Translations under genes and position numbers: made by a program
From: Cyclaneusma minus
Lineage: Eukaryota > Ascomycota > Leotiomycetes > Marthamycetales > Marthamycetaceae
DNA: 64,000 nucleotides
Direction of reading: 5' to 3'
Assembly: GCA_037179335.1 (NCBI GenBank)
Contig: JAKZHN010000003.1
Location: 620,001 to 684,000, forward strand
Shown: one piece after another, positions 13,196 through 25,350 of the stretch
How the letters are laid out: the number at the start of each line of letters is the position of its first letter
How positions within the stretch are numbered: position 1 is the stretch's first letter
Notes under the pieces: generated by a model
Seen by the model: the letters and a program-made list of their open reading frames with translations, nothing else
Databases searched by the model: none
Told to the model about the DNA's origin: nothing

Positions 13196-15106
13196 ATGGC
13201 ACCAGCTTCAACTGGCCCCGATCAGCCCATGGCTCGCAAGAAAGTACCCGCCAGACAACTTCAGAAGCGCTCACTCTCACCCTCCAGCAAGATCGAATCC
13301 GAAGCTCTCAACACCATGAAGGGCAGCGCCACTCTCTCTCCTCCCAAGCCAAAGAAGGCCAAGCATCACGATTACTTCCTCAGAAGCAGTGTTGCACACC
13401 GAGCTTCGCCGCCACCAGATGAGCTTTTCGCAACTCCAATGGCCTCGACTGCTGCTTTCCAGAAGGCTCTGATTTCTGCTCCATCCTACAACTTCGCCGC
13501 GTCCACAATGCAGAACAAGCAACAGCCAGAATGCAGCGATTGCGAGTGCGCCTGTATGTGCGATCCAGTCCGTGAAGCCTGCGCGCTGTGTCGCGACTGT
13601 GACTGCGGCTGCCACGACGCCGCACCTGGCTCAGTACGAGAGTCAGAGGTGTCTCGCTCGAGTGGCAATGACAGCCAGTCCGCAGGTACGTATCCTGAAT
13701 ACTCATGTTGCCGTTGGAGAGTGGTTGCTGACTACATTGCAGTACCTGCCACAGAGTTCCATCTCTTTATGGAACTTCCCCTCGAAATGCGGGCTAAGAT
13801 CTGGATCTTTGCGATGCCCGAGCGAGCCATTACTCTGCGAGGACGCCGCCCCCTGGAAGGCCTCAATTTCATGGAATGGCGGTTCAGAGGTTATCAGCCC
13901 AGGGACCTGGGGTACCCCGCAAGAGTTTCAGCTTTCACTGTGCCAGGAGTCCTCCAAGCAAATTCAGAGGCCAGGCGTGAGATCCAACGTGTCGGCTGGG
14001 GCTTTGCTCTTGCCACCCCGGATCACCCGCAGCCGGTCAGGTTCGACTTTGTGGAAGATATGTTTGTCAGGACTCTGACGAGTCGGGACCCATTCACTTT
14101 CAGTCGAGAGGACAAAGACAAGCTGCAACGCATTGGCTTCGCCTGGGATGTATGGCACGAGACGCACATCTTCCATCGCGCCAACTACTACAATGAATTT
14201 CCCTCGAGCAACATATGGCAATTATTTCCGAAGAGTCCCGTGGCGAAGCAGAATGAAGTGCTGCGCACCGGTCAGCTGTGGATCCTCGACTTTGACTCGA
14301 ACTTCGTGGCTGTCTCTTTGGACGACCACGAGGAGAGAATCAGGGAGACGTTCTTCCGTCGGCACACTGGCTCCAAGGATCTCAAGTATTCTTACACAAT
14401 TACCGCCGACGGAGTTTGCATCGGCGGACATCACAGGGCCATCGAACGGGAAATCCAAACAATGGTCTATGGCAAGAACTACGGCAGAGAAGACGAAGCA
14501 TCTCTGCTCGAAGACCCTATGGAGAATAGAATCGACCGGGTTTGTTCGTATGTTGGATCGAAGGTTGGCTACAGGTACCTAAGGCGCCTCCGCGTAGATG
14601 TCGAGATTATTCAGATGTCGACCGAAGAGGCCAAGGGTCGATATCAACTATCTCCTACACAAGCGGCATGGTGGGCGATAAGATTCGGGTTCTTGACCCA
14701 GCATGAAAGAAGAGGATGCACCTGTGTAGCAGAGGCCGATGCCGAATGGGAACGAAGAATGGTCAAGTATCGGGCAGAGAAGGCAGCGGAGGCCGCGAAC
14801 GCCGCGAACAGCACGAGCAGCACGAACAATGGAAACGCCTCAGGCGACACAGACGGTTCAGATGAGGCGGATGACGAAGCCGACGCAGAAGCAGCCGATG
14901 CAAATCCCCCAGACCCCTCGGATGATTATGATGAAGGAAGCGACGAAGACGATGCCGGTGAAGTCTCAGTTGCCGCATACAATTCAGGCGACGAAGCCGA
15001 AGGAGACGAGGGTGACTGGAATGGCTTTGACAGCGACGGCGACACCTTGATGACCGGAACCGACGACGACTACGAGGAAGAAGACGAAGAATCCGTCATC
15101 CTCTAA
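13196..15106 (+). CDS. 2EXR-domain protein with Cys-rich N-terminal segment and acidic tail
   Basis: Proposed CDS join(13196..13685,13743..15106), 617 residues. The 57-bp intron has GTACGT, a GCTGAC branch site and GCAG; its length is a multiple of three with no stop, so retention would add 19 residues. A basic Ser-rich N-terminus is followed by a dense Cys cluster (about residues 115-145, pattern CxxCxCxCxC..CxxCxxCxCGCH) that could bind metal. Next comes a 2EXR signature, FHLFMELPLEMRAKIW, from about residue 168. The last ~120 residues are Ala/Asp/Glu-rich and disordered. 2EXR proteins are abundant in filamentous ascomycetes and mostly uncharacterised, so the function is unknown. CACGTG motifs and 26-bp repeats lie upstream. 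The ATG is the first in the frame and sits in an AAG-ATGG context. Confidence 0.82.
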   Translation: MAPASTGPDQPMARKKVPARQLQKRSLSPSSKIESEALNTMKGSATLSPPKPKKAKHHDYFLRSSVAHRASPPPDELFATPMASTAAFQKALISAPSYNFAASTMQNKQQPECSDCECACMCDPVREACALCRDCDCGCHDAAPGSVRESEVSRSSGNDSQSAGTYPEYSCCRWRVVADYIAVPATEFHLFMELPLEMRAKIWIFAMPERAITLRGRRPLEGLNFMEWRFRGYQPRDLGYPARVSAFTVPGVLQANSEARREIQRVGWGFALATPDHPQPVRFDFVEDMFVRTLTSRDPFTFSREDKDKLQRIGFAWDVWHETHIFHRANYYNEFPSSNIWQLFPKSPVAKQNEVLRTGQLWILDFDSNFVAVSLDDHEERIRETFFRRHTGSKDLKYSYTITADGVCIGGHHRAIEREIQTMVYGKNYGREDEASLLEDPMENRIDRVCSYVGSKVGYRYLRRLRVDVEIIQMSTEEAKGRYQLSPTQAAWWAIRFGFLTQHERRGCTCVAEADAEWERRMVKYRAEKAAEAANAANSTSSTNNGNASGDTDGSDEADDEADAEAADANPPDPSDDYDEGSDEDDAGEVSVAAYNSGDEAEGDEGDWNGFDSDGDTLMTGTDDDYEEEDEESVIL

Positions 15107-15699
15107 GTCTGTGCATGAGACCTATCAAACGGATGACCTTCCACGCTCCGTCACAGAAAGCCTTCCGTACCTCGACCGTCGCCTAACTGTCATGCATCAA
15201 TCTCCAAAAGTCAGCCTGCCTCGGTATCGCTTAAACGCATCGCTCATCATGTTCAAGGTTTCACTTACCAGCAAAAACGTCCTCGACCAATTTACAAGTC
15301 TCCCTCTCTTGTTTCCTACAGTTCTCCAGCCTGGTATGACAGAAGTTGTATCCTTCAACCAGAAGAACACCTCGTCTTCCATCGAAATAGCAAATCAGAC
15401 CGCTCCGCCATTCCAACAGCTTACACATCCAGCCTCATCGGACCCTTTCCATCGTCGACTCCTCGAAAGAAGCTCTTCATCACCGACCTCCATACTTCTC
15501 AGAAGCCGAATAGCCAGACAGACACGGCTGTCAAGACTCGAGACATGAGGATAACTGGTTCGGAATGTTGGGGGCAAGTTTCTGACTCAAAGTCTGATAG
15601 GAATCTGGAAGGGACACTCTGCCCATGCAATGTTCGAGCCCATCGGCTCTACCGACGGACTGGCAATAATGAATGGGTGCTTGATTTTCCACGCAAGTG
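15107..15699. other. 3' flank of the 2EXR gene, no gene seen
   Basis: Reading frames here (for example about 15,111-15,548) need a non-ATG start, carry no recognisable domain and look like untranslated sequence. No terminator or RNA structure was identified. Confidence 0.5.
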
Positions 15700-17360
15700 C
15701 GTGGCAATTCAACTTCTTCATGGTCGTTGCAGAGTGTAGAGGCTTTCCCCCAGATTTGACGGTCTTCGATCACCAGTGTAGCTAGACCTAGTCAAATGTC
15801 ACCTTTATGAAAAACAAACCATTGAATCCAATGTGCTCTGATGAATCGTGACTGTGGGACTATTGTTTGGTTAGAAGTCTCTCGAAAGAGGTCGCTGCAG
15901 AGCGGAATAACGGCAGGTGGTAAAATATAGGTACAGAACGAAACCCCGGGCTTCGTTCGGCCCTGTCGAGTGAGTCGTCGGAGTAGCAGCTAAATCCATC
16001 CAGGGTAAGTCAAATCATCTTCAGAGACAGTGCCTGTAATACTGGTGATTAATTGGTGCAAGTCCTCCAGGAAAGGTCGTCGCAAAGTGTCGTAATGGCA
16101 GCGAGTAGAAGAGAGAATTCGAGGCTTGGGCACTTTCAAATCTGGAGAGTGGCCTGATCCATCCGGTACATGTCACATAACGCGGAACCAAGTACGAACA
16201 AAAGCTTTGAACACTTCATGTTCCAGCGAATGGCGACCGTAAAGGCGGTCTTGGGGAAACAATCGACGAAAAGCGTGATGGGGATAGTAGAATGAAATCC
16301 CGGGCATCGTCCGGCTCTCTCGAGCCGTATAGTAGCTTGATCCGCCCAACATATGTCACATAACGCGAAACAAAACAAGCTGGAAACAGGCAAACACCTT
16401 GTTTTGCCGTGAACCGTGGCCGTGGAGACTAGTATTTGATCTGCAGAAGTCGTCTAGAACAGTCGTCGCAGAACAACGGCAGCAGTCGTGTGACTCTGAA
16501 CCTAGAGCTTTGGCGCTTTCAAATTGTCAGGATGGCTTAAGCCATCCAGCATATGCCATATAACGCCAAAGAAAATCTCCGGACGCTTGTTGTGCCCGTG
16601 GAATGCGAGCATGAAGACTGCTGTTAGATGAGTAGAAGCCGTCCAGGAAGGGTCGTTGCAAAGCGTAAAGCGTGTAGACCAGAATCTCGGATTCTGACGC
16701 GTCGGAGTCTTCGAGGTCACCTGCTGGGTCGAGTCATTTGTGGGATTTCTGAGCACGCGCTGACGTGGATCTGCATCTATACCTTGCAAATCACAGAAAA
16801 CACGCCCAGCTATTTCGGCTCTCACTCAGAAACGATAGCAGAAACTTTTGGCATCGTGCGCTGCGTTGAATCGCGACCGGCAGAATGATGGTTGATTAGT
16901 AGTTATCCTCGAGACCAGGTCGTTGCATAGTGTGACCGCAGTATTCGCGTACGTCAAAACTCACGGCTTCGGCGCTGTCGATTCTCCTTGTAGCTTGGTG
17001 GGTAGGCATGTCACCATGGGCGAAGAAAACCTTCGAGGACGGCGTCTTTTCAGGAAATGTGACCATGGAGACTGGTGTTCGATTAGTAGAAGACATCCAC
17101 CAGTAGTTCGGAATCCAAGGAATCGGCGTTTTCGAAATCGTGGTCATGAGAACCGCAGTGACTTAGTCGGGTCATTTGTGAGTGTTAGATTTCTTCATGT
17201 GCCTTGATGTGGATCTGCAAGAAGGCTGCCACTCACAGAGAACGCGTCCAGATAGTTCCAGCCCATTGTCGTGTCACTCACAAAACAGCAAAAACCTTTT
17301 TGACACCTTGTGTTCCATAATTGGTGACCATGAAGACGAGTGTTCAATGTATTCGAGGAG
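15700..17360. repeat. Degenerate tandem repeat array, unit about 185 bp, 7-8 copies
   Basis: An anchor resembling GGTCGTYGCARAGYGT recurs at about 15,723, 15,891, 16,076, 16,261, 16,462, 16,652 and 16,919, giving spacings of roughly 168, 185, 185, 201, 190 and 267 bp. Two further motifs keep the same phase: one like TGACCATGGAGACTGGTGTT before the anchor, and ATCCAnCATATGTCACATAACGC after it (about 16,155, 16,340 and 16,540). Copies are strongly diverged but are not AT-converted. No coding potential is convincing. The array sits between the 3' ends of the 2EXR gene and rps11. Confidence 0.75.
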
Positions 17361-17466
17361 CTAATGCTTGATCAAGTCTACAGCTTCTCCGTGCCATAGT
17401 GATCGAAATTCCCAGCCCTAGACCTCATTGCGCACCAAATTCCCTCATCATGCGAAATTGCGCCGT

Positions 17467-18248
17467 TTAAAACTTCTGGAAGGACTTGACGTTCTTGCCG
17501 GTTCTTGGGAGCACACGGAGAACGTTGAAACGGACCTGCACACGCAAAGTTAGCAAATCTTGTTCGTTATTCATTTTTTCGTGCGTGAAGTAATCGAGTC
17601 GCGTTCGTCGCGTGCGGGGCCCACAACATACAGTCTTGCTCAAAGGACGGCACTGTCCAACAGTGACCTGGTCACCCTCCTCGACACGGAAAGCGGGGGA
17701 AACGTGGGCGGCGAGGTTCTTGTGTCTCTTCTCGTAACGGGCGTATTTGGGGACGAAGTGGAGGTATTCGCGGCGGATGATGAGGGTGCGGTGCATCTTG
17801 GTGGACACGACGGTGCCGGTGAGGATACGGCCACGGATCGAGACAAGACCGGTGAAGGGGCACTTCTTGTCTGTGGAGGGAGAAAGTTAGCATCTCTGTG
17901 TGGTGGTCTGTACAGCACAGCTTGAGAAGCTCGCGTGCGTGCCCGTCGCATTTCGAGGGCTGTCGCGGCCTCAAGTCGCAAATTTCGATTTCGGCTTCGA
18001 AAGAAGGTTGCGCTCGCCATTTCTGCCGTAGTATGCCGTCTTCAGCAGCGCAGAGGAGCCCACGTACCGATGTAGTCGCCCTCAATGGCGTTCTTGGGCG
18101 TGCGGAAACCCAGACCGACGTCCTTGTACCATCTTCGGCCACCCTTGCCAACCCTGGTGGACTTGGTCTTCTTGTTCTTGTGGTTCAAGAAGATGTGCGG
18201 CTGCTTCTGGAAAGCGCGCTCGGACTGGACGGTGAGTTCGGTGGCCAT
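17467..18248 (-). CDS. rps11: 40S ribosomal protein S11 (uS17)
   Basis: CDS complement(join(17467..17535,17632..17870,18068..18248)), 162 residues, the normal length for fungal S11. Exon 1 encodes MATELTVQSERAFQKQ and runs to GDYI. Exon 2 carries the uS17 core (CPFTGLVSIRGRILTG, then STKMHRTLIIRREYL). Exon 3 ends in VKSFQKF. Intron 1 (197 bp, GTACGT..CACAG) and intron 2 (96 bp, GTATGT..GTGCAG) are canonical. S11 sits in the body of the small subunit, binds 18S rRNA and is essential. The first intron is long, as is common in ribosomal protein genes. It shares a 384-bp divergent promoter with spc7. The ATG is fixed by the conserved N-terminus. Confidence 0.95.
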
Positions 18249-18632
18249 GATTGCGGCTGTCGTGGGGTGTCGCAAGTCGGGGTGGTGAAGTTGTCGAGGG
18301 CGCGATTGTCAAGATGGGGGAGGGCAAAAGTTGGAAATCGAGATGTGTGGGCTCGCTAAGACGGCGGGCGCCTGAGGCAGCAGCGCGCTCGGACCACGCG
18401 AGCTATGCGAGCAAAATACGAGCACGTGACAGGGCGGGGCCGCCAAGGCCGAGTCGCCGCAGGGAAGCTTCAACGCGACGCTTTGTTTACTTTGCAACAA
18501 ACACAAGCGACACCGACGACAACGCAGCTGGACTATGCCAGCCACCGCCAACGACCCGGATTCTTTGGATGCGTCCGATTGCTGAACAACAACCACAATT
18601 CCTCGGGCGTCTCCCATTTCCTCCGACCGACC
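18249..18632. promoter_or_regulatory. Bidirectional promoter region rps11 / spc7
   Basis: The 384 bp separating the two divergent ATGs. It holds a CACGTGAC motif at about 18,423-18,430 next to a GC-rich GGGCGGGGC tract, both common in housekeeping promoters. CACGTGAC is the kind of E-box bound by Cbf1-type bHLH factors. No clear TATA box is seen. That both genes use this stretch is inferred from spacing. Confidence 0.6.
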
Positions 18633-21600
18633 ATGTCTTCCCACGGTGAATTGACTGTCCCTGCGGTGCGCCGCCAGAAGTCGCGCAAGTCCATTGGAAA
18701 CATGGCCTCCCCAGACGAGCGAGGAATTGGCGACAAGGAAAACGTGACGGCGGACGTGGGCGCATTGGCTTCGAGAGAGAAGAGAGCCGCCTCGGCAGAC
18801 AGGCCATCAAAGAAGTCACGCAGCAAAAGTATCGGCCCAGGTGGACTCGATGCTCTGAAGGATACCGCAGGAAACAGAAGACAGGTGCGACGAAAACACC
18901 TGTCAATGATGCTAAAATGCTACTGTCTGCTAACATTTTCCCAGTCCATGCAGGCGCCTCTCCCCCGATCAATTCTGAAACCTACGATGCCCATTCCCGA
19001 AATACCAGCTCGAGCTGTCAAGAGCTCCGCAGGAAAGACGAAGACCCCTACGCCCCCTCAATCCGGCAAGGCGACAAACCCCCCAACGAAAGGGGCATCT
19101 TCCGGCAGCGACGCAACATTGACCGGGGCTCAGAAACTTGCCAAGGCCTTCCAAACCGAGAGCGATAGTGCCGCCGAGGAAACCAGAGTCGCAGTACGCA
19201 CCGAGGAGGAACAGCAGGCGGCTGCAAAAGAACGAGAGGAATTCGAGAAAGAACAGCGGGAGACTGAGCTCAAAGAACGCCGGGAGGCCAGGAGGAAATC
19301 TCTAGCAAACAGGAGGGTGTCCTTTGCCCCAGAAGCCACCCTTCATACCTGGGACGTTGTGGAGTACATGCAAGAGTCAACATCTTCTTCCGCATCTACG
19401 AATACTACACGCCGGGCATCTTCTGTTGCTGGAGAGCTGCCTCACCCTACAGGAGAAACAGACGCTGCAGGGTCCGAGATTGAAGTCCCGTCCACTCCAC
19501 CAGAGCAGAGTGACGAGCAGACTGACATCGGTAGTCCTGACGATCAACGGGACCTGCATCAGAAGAAGAGGCGAAGGGAGTCTGTGATTCCACCCATGAA
19601 CTTCAACAATCCTGATGACGAAACCATAGCTTCTAGTCCTTTCGGCGGAAGCGATGCAATTGGCAGCGATGATGGTATGTCGTTGGAGTCTGATGGAGAC
19701 ATGCAATCCGATGATGATGGAACGATGATGAGCATAGACCAAGATGCTACCAACATGTCGGCAATGTCCCACGTTTCCCAATCGACAGGCTCTAGTGCTC
19801 GACTAGACCAAGCCCTCCGCCTTGCAACCCAACAAGCAGACACCCAGCGTTTCAATTATCAAGTCGAGAATGCTACCGAAGAAGAGGACAACGAAGTTCT
19901 TGCATCTTTTGCCCCCCGAATCAAACGTACTGGCTTGGAGTATCTGAGCGCCATGGATGATCAAGAGAACGTGAATCCTTTCTCTCCTGCTTTCAGAGCG
20001 GGGACCCAACATCTTGGCAACCCGTCTAGGGATGATGATTCGGATGCCGACATGACAATGGATATGACGCATGCCGGCGGTCGCATCCTTCCAGACGAAC
20101 AGGATAGCGAAGACATGACCATGGAGATGGACATTACGGCCGCTATCGGGGGTATTCTGCCAAGCTTCAGTCGACAAGCCGCCAAGGCTGATCGGCGGAA
20201 ATCTGTCAACAGACGGCAGAGCACCCGCCGGGTATCTTCTGGCGAAAAGACGGGCTTTGGTGATGAGACCATGGATCTTACCAGAGCTATCGGCGGCATA
20301 CAGTCATCTGCAATCCAGCCCAAGGAAACTGCTCCGTCGGACGACGAAGATATGACGATGGACCTGACGAGAGCTGTTGGCGGTGTTCTTGCACCAAATA
20401 AGCCGTCTGCCGGTCAATCGCGGAGGAAGAGCATGGGTCTCAAGGTTCCCAAGCAAGACACGAGAAGGGTTAGTGTTGAGTCGTCAGCAGGGGATGACAG
20501 CATGGATATGACAATGGCCGTTGGTGGCATTCTCCCTCCAGCCGGTGAAGCGACCGTGGGTGCTGAGGAAACCATGGGGATGGACATGACCAAAGCATAC
20601 GGCGGCATTCTTCCTCCAAATAGGAGCCCTGCGAAGCGGAGCAATGCGAAACAAATCATGGAAATGGAAGCTGACCAGCCGGACATCACCTACCCCTCTC
20701 TGCCAGCCATAACCGATCGTCAACCAGAAGTAACGAGTGCCGAGGAAACTATGGGGATGGATATGACCAAGGCCTTTGGAGGAATTCTTCCCTCGACTAA
20801 GCCCACTATTCCGGTTTTCCGCGAGCCTCAACCAGAGGCAACAATAAGTGCGGAGGAAACCATGGGAATGGACATGACCAAAGCATTTGGTGGGATCATA
20901 CCTTCGACTCAGAGTCCTCAGAAGCGAAGCCACCCGAAACGAGCCATGCCTTCCGTTCCAGTTCTGATCAATCCTCAACCACAGGCAGAGAGCGCCGACG
21001 AGACCATGGGAATGGACATGACCAAGGCATTCGGTGGAATTATTCCTTCTACCAAGAGTTCCGAGACACGCACTCATGCGAAACAAGTCATGGAAATGGA
21101 AGCAGATGTACCAGACGTTGACTTACCCATGTCAGTCCTAGCCGACGTCCAGCCACAAGCGAAGCCTGAAGGCAGACGAAGCAGTGTCGTGGCGCCTGCG
21201 ACTGGTACTCCAGGTCTGGCAGCCTTCAAAGGAAAGGGTCTTCGCCGTAGTGGAGACGCCAAACTTCTGGCTTCTCCTAAGTCCGCTATGAAGGCCGCGA
21301 CTCCTGTTAAGAAGCCCACTACTCCGTCGAAGCAGGCGACTCCAGTAGTTCCTCGACCAAAGACTCCAACTAAGGCATCGCCCGCGAAAGATGTTACGCA
21401 GAGCCCCTCGCCAAATAAGCTGCCCAAACCCGAGAACAAGGTAACCAGGGTGTCGAAATCCCCATCTCCAGTCAGGTCCACAACACCGAGGCGTTTGTTC
21501 AACCAGGACAAGAAGACTGGAGCGTCCACACCAAGCATCGTACTCGCTGCTCCCAAGGCCAAGGGAAGGAGATCCTCTGGTCTGGGAATAGATAAACCGG

Positions 21601-23892
21601 GCTTAGGATCTCCTCGCATCGCAGCATTGTTGGACAAGCGGGGCTCGCTTGGCAAGGAAGCCTCTCCATTGATGAGCCGGGTTGATGACATCAAGCGCGA
21701 GTTACGATTTGATGATGCTCACAAGATCGAAGATCAGCTTGATCAAGAACGTCAAGACGATGAGGATCGTGAAAGTGGACGCCGCGTTCTTGAACGTGAA
21801 GCCGACAATGATGGAGAGGAGAAGGACGCCACACTCAATTTAACAAAGATGATTGAGAGCCTCACCCCCAAGAAGAAATCACTCAAGGGGCGGAAGAGTC
21901 TACACACCGGGACCGCCAGAGGGATTCTGGGCAAACGTCCTGTTGAACTCGACTCTGATGATGAGGATGACAACGGTGGTGTGAAGCGTCTCAAAGGCCT
22001 CCAGGAGAGCCCCGTCAAGTCTGTTAGACTGCACGCACCACCTTCAAAGGAGGAAACGACTGGCCAGTTCTCTCGTTCCCTCCAGAAGGCCATGGGCGGC
22101 ACCGATCAGAATGCTCTTGTCACTCCAACTGTGACCTTTTCTCCTGTCAAGTCTGCTCGAGTGACCACCCCTCGGAGCCAGGAACGTTTCAAAGATGCCG
22201 CAGCGGGATCTGGTACCGTCGAGCCCATTGACTACAATGACAAGGAGCCGGTTGAGAATCCCGAATATGACGAAGGCGACCTCCAAGATGACCGCATTCA
22301 TCTTCAAGAGTTCTTGAACTTGACGAGCATCAGGTTTATGGAACTGACAACTACGAAGCGGCGCCACACCGCTGCTCCCGCTTCCTTCAAGGACCAGAAG
22401 CCGGAAGCTGATGACACTTTTGAAAGCTGTGTCGTGGCGGGGGCCTGTACGGTGCCGATGCTTGAACTGTTCCAGCATGTAAGTTGCAGATGCATCTCTG
22501 AGGTAGTGGTGACTTTTGCTAATCAATTTACAGTCATGCCGTGAGCTCAAGAGGTACATCTCTGAAGGTCGAAGCATCGTGCATGAAATCGAGGCCGAGA
22601 CATTTGAAGAGAACCCCGCTCTCTTCCAGGAGTACATCTCCGCACCTCCAGACGTGAAGGTGCTGATGGACAACCAATTCAAGAACGTCAAGACGCATGC
22701 GCGTCTCCAGAGTAAGGCCATGTGGTACGAGTGGCGCATGAAACTCTTGGAAAACGTGATCAATGACGGCTTGAACAAAACCCTGGAAGGACTGCAGAGC
22801 GACGATGAAGTTTTTGAGGCTCAGCAAAAGTTACTGGACTCTGTGCTCCCGTCACTCATCGAGAAACATGATTCTCTCGCGAAGCAGGAATCTGACCTAC
22901 AGATCGCTGCGGAAGAACTGGCCAACTGTGATCAGACTGCACTCAACGACGCCCGCCAGCAGCTGCTCTCTGTCGACTCGGATATTGAGAACAAGAAACG
23001 CATGATTGCGGAACTTGAGAGCCAAATGATGGAGGCTGAACAGAGCATTACTGCAGCCGCTAAGACCAAGCAGACCTACATGGAGGACATCAAAGAGGCC
23101 GAGAAAGTGCGAGAAGAGTGCAGAGGATGGAGTGCCGAGGAGGTCCAAGCGCTCAAAGGTATGCATTCCCCATCTCAATCCGACCTCCATGATTCTAACA
23201 ACCACACAGCCAAAGTAGATGCACTCGAAAAGAAACACGGATGGACCATCACCGGTGTCTCCGGCACCGTAACATCGATGACCTTCCGCCGCGAAATCGA
23301 GCTCGTCTTCGACGCCGCCTCATTCCTTTCCCACGCTTCCCCCAGCACCTCAGACACACAAATGCCCACACGCATCGACCTCTGGTACATCGGCGCCTCC
23401 CGCGATTTCGAACCTTCCCCCGCCACGCCCGAGAAAGAATTCTTCCTGCAGAATATTCGCGATCACATCCGTGCACTGCCTCAGGCCACTACTGGCGTCA
23501 CACAGCTTCTCGAAGCGGTTAGCGTCGCGTGGACTAATTCGACGTCGCTGCTCAACGATGTGCGTTTGATTAACCTCACACACCATGTGGAGGTTAACAA
23601 GACCAGTGATTCGAGTATTGTGGTCAATGCGACGATGCTGTTGAAGGAGTTAGGCACGAAGGTCAACGTGGGATTCGACGTTGAAGTGCAGAGTACGGAA
23701 AAGGGACTGGACTTTTTGTTTGGTGCGAGGGTCAATGTGAAGTATGGGGAGAGGTTTAACGAGGGCAAGATGGGAGAGTTCTTGTTGGAGAGAATTGGTG
23801 GGAGGGTTGCTAAGAGGGGATGCATGAAGGGGAGTATGAATGGGGCGGTGGAGGAGTTGAGGGTGAGGTTGTTGGCTAGGGGGAAGAAGTGA
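18633..23892 (+). CDS. spc7: Kinetochore scaffold protein Spc7/KNL1
   Basis: CDS join(18633..18884,18945..22478,22534..23158,23210..23892), 1,697 residues. All three introns (60, 55 and 51 bp) have branch sites like TGCTAAC. KNL1/Spc7 is the outer-kinetochore scaffold of the KMN network; its MELT motifs, phosphorylated by Mps1, recruit Bub3-Bub1, and its N-terminus docks PP1. Both PP1 motifs are visible: RSILKP near residue 93 and RRVSFAP near 208. Nine MELT-like motifs occupy residues ~450-790. Pro/Ser/Lys-rich linker follows. The conserved Spc7 domain starts near residue 1200 (HLQEFLNLTSIRFMEL), then a long coiled coil and a C-terminal RWD-like region. The chosen ATG opens MSSHGELTVPAVRR; the frame continues upstream, but into the promoter region. 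Confidence 0.93.
20045..21052 (+). repeat. MELT-like repeat array within spc7
   Basis: Nine in-frame copies of a motif M-[DE]-[ML]-T-x-A-x-G-G-[IR], such as METMGMDMTKAFGGI-like units. The last four units share ETMGMDMTKA[YF]GGI[LI]P and a longer spacer with similar DNA, so they look recently amplified. The earlier units (MDMTHAGGR, MDITAAIGG, MDLTRAIGG, MDLTRAVGG, MDMTMAVGG) are older. Asp is usually found where classical MELT has Glu, and Met or Leu follows. In the family these threonines are Mps1 targets; that reading is inferred here. Confidence 0.85.
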
Positions 23893-25350
23893 TTTGTGGT
23901 GCGAGTTTGTCAAGGCCCTCGTGGGGCTTGACGATTGTTCGGGTCAGACGGACGAGTCATTTGGCGGGGATGCACTTGGCCCAGAGTCTATTTAGGCTGC
24001 TGTTGCCTCTGCCTGGGAATGTCTCAATTACTGACAGGCGTTCTGGGGTGGGTCTTCGAGGTGGGGGAGCTGGGCGTTACATGAGATGGCGAAACTTGTT
24101 GTTTTATCAGCTACGTTTGAGATAGTTGACTGCGTTATGGCTTCGAAAGATATCCTAAAATACCTTCATGAATGTTAGATATACTCCGCATTGTGATTTC
24201 AGGCCTTCGTGCCTCCTTTTTCTGTGTTTCTACTCTACAATCTCAACGTAAGCAGCTTCCCATAAGCTTTCAGGAGCCGCCAAAGTGCCCCTTCGATGAA
24301 GTTTCCCAAGCCAGACCTTCCAGATCTTACAAGAGTTGAGGGTCGAGTTGGGGAAAAGAACCAACTTCCCAATTGTGCGAAGATCTCACATACAACGTCA
24401 ACAATGGCCGTGAGTGCTTGGGCAATGGGGAGTCGGATGTCTGGTTGGCGGAGAAAGTCCGAGAATATTTGATGAAGAAGCTACATGTCTCGTCCAGCTA
24501 CGATATTCACAGAAACTCAGACGACGGTGATCCTCTCGAAGAACGGAGGATTGGCATCTTCGTCCAGGAATGCGAGGGACGACCCCCGGTCGGTCGAGAC
24601 GCCCGCCTCGCGTATATGTCGCTATCACTGCCGCATTCGAACACGAGATGAACGACAACAAGGCGTTCTCCCAAGACACCAAGCCCGGCCGCAAAAGCAA
24701 CAAGAATCATGGGAGGTCAAACTACAAGACCCTGCCAACCTCCTACTGTTATCTTCAACATTTCGACATCAATGCTATGAAAGACTAACTTGAGTGGTTC
24801 GATTTTTGAGCTTCGATTACATGGTACTTGGGATTCATCAAACATCTCTTAGAAACTAGAGGGCAAAAGTTGCGGTGTGGCCGCCAGTCACGACGAGATG
24901 CATAAAGTCATGAATTTTACAGGTGAAGGGCTTGATTCGGTAATACTCATACTATATACAATTGGGTACTGCATTTCGCAATCCACCCCGACGCTTTAAA
25001 GCTTTGCCTGAATCCAAGCTACCTCCCTTTTCTTTACGCCGAGTATCGCTCGCTGGCAATTCACACGGACGCTTTATGCGGTTTTCCATTGCCTCAAACG
25101 CCGTTGAGGACTTTCCCATGCCCACTCCGTAACATCCACCACTGAAGACAACCACAATCCAGCATCCATCCCGACCCATCAAAAACCACGAGAAGCTTCC
25201 TTGCCCGCCTGAGCTCTAGGTAGGCCTCGACCTTGGCTTCGACCACCATTGCCTGCCTGGACCTGCTTGTCCGCCTGGGCTCTATGGTGATCTCGACCTT
25301 GGCCTCGGCCATCTTGCTCGCCTAGGCTTTCACGTCCAAGTATGTCCGCT
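23893..25350. other. Convergent intergenic region, no gene seen
   Basis: About 1.46 kb between the 3' ends of spc7 and the minus-strand membrane/coiled-coil gene. Several frames of 70-100 codons occur around 24,370-24,800, but they overlap on both strands, lack known domains and have no introns or codon pattern that persuades me. It probably consists of the two 3' UTRs and spacer. Confidence 0.5.

Noticed and set aside
13277..14978. Many opposite-strand and shifted frames over the 2EXR gene
   Set aside because: Antisense or out-of-frame shadows of a clear coding sequence.
24373..24793. Possible small genes between spc7 and the membrane gene
   Set aside because: Overlapping frames in several registers with no domain, paralogue or splice evidence.
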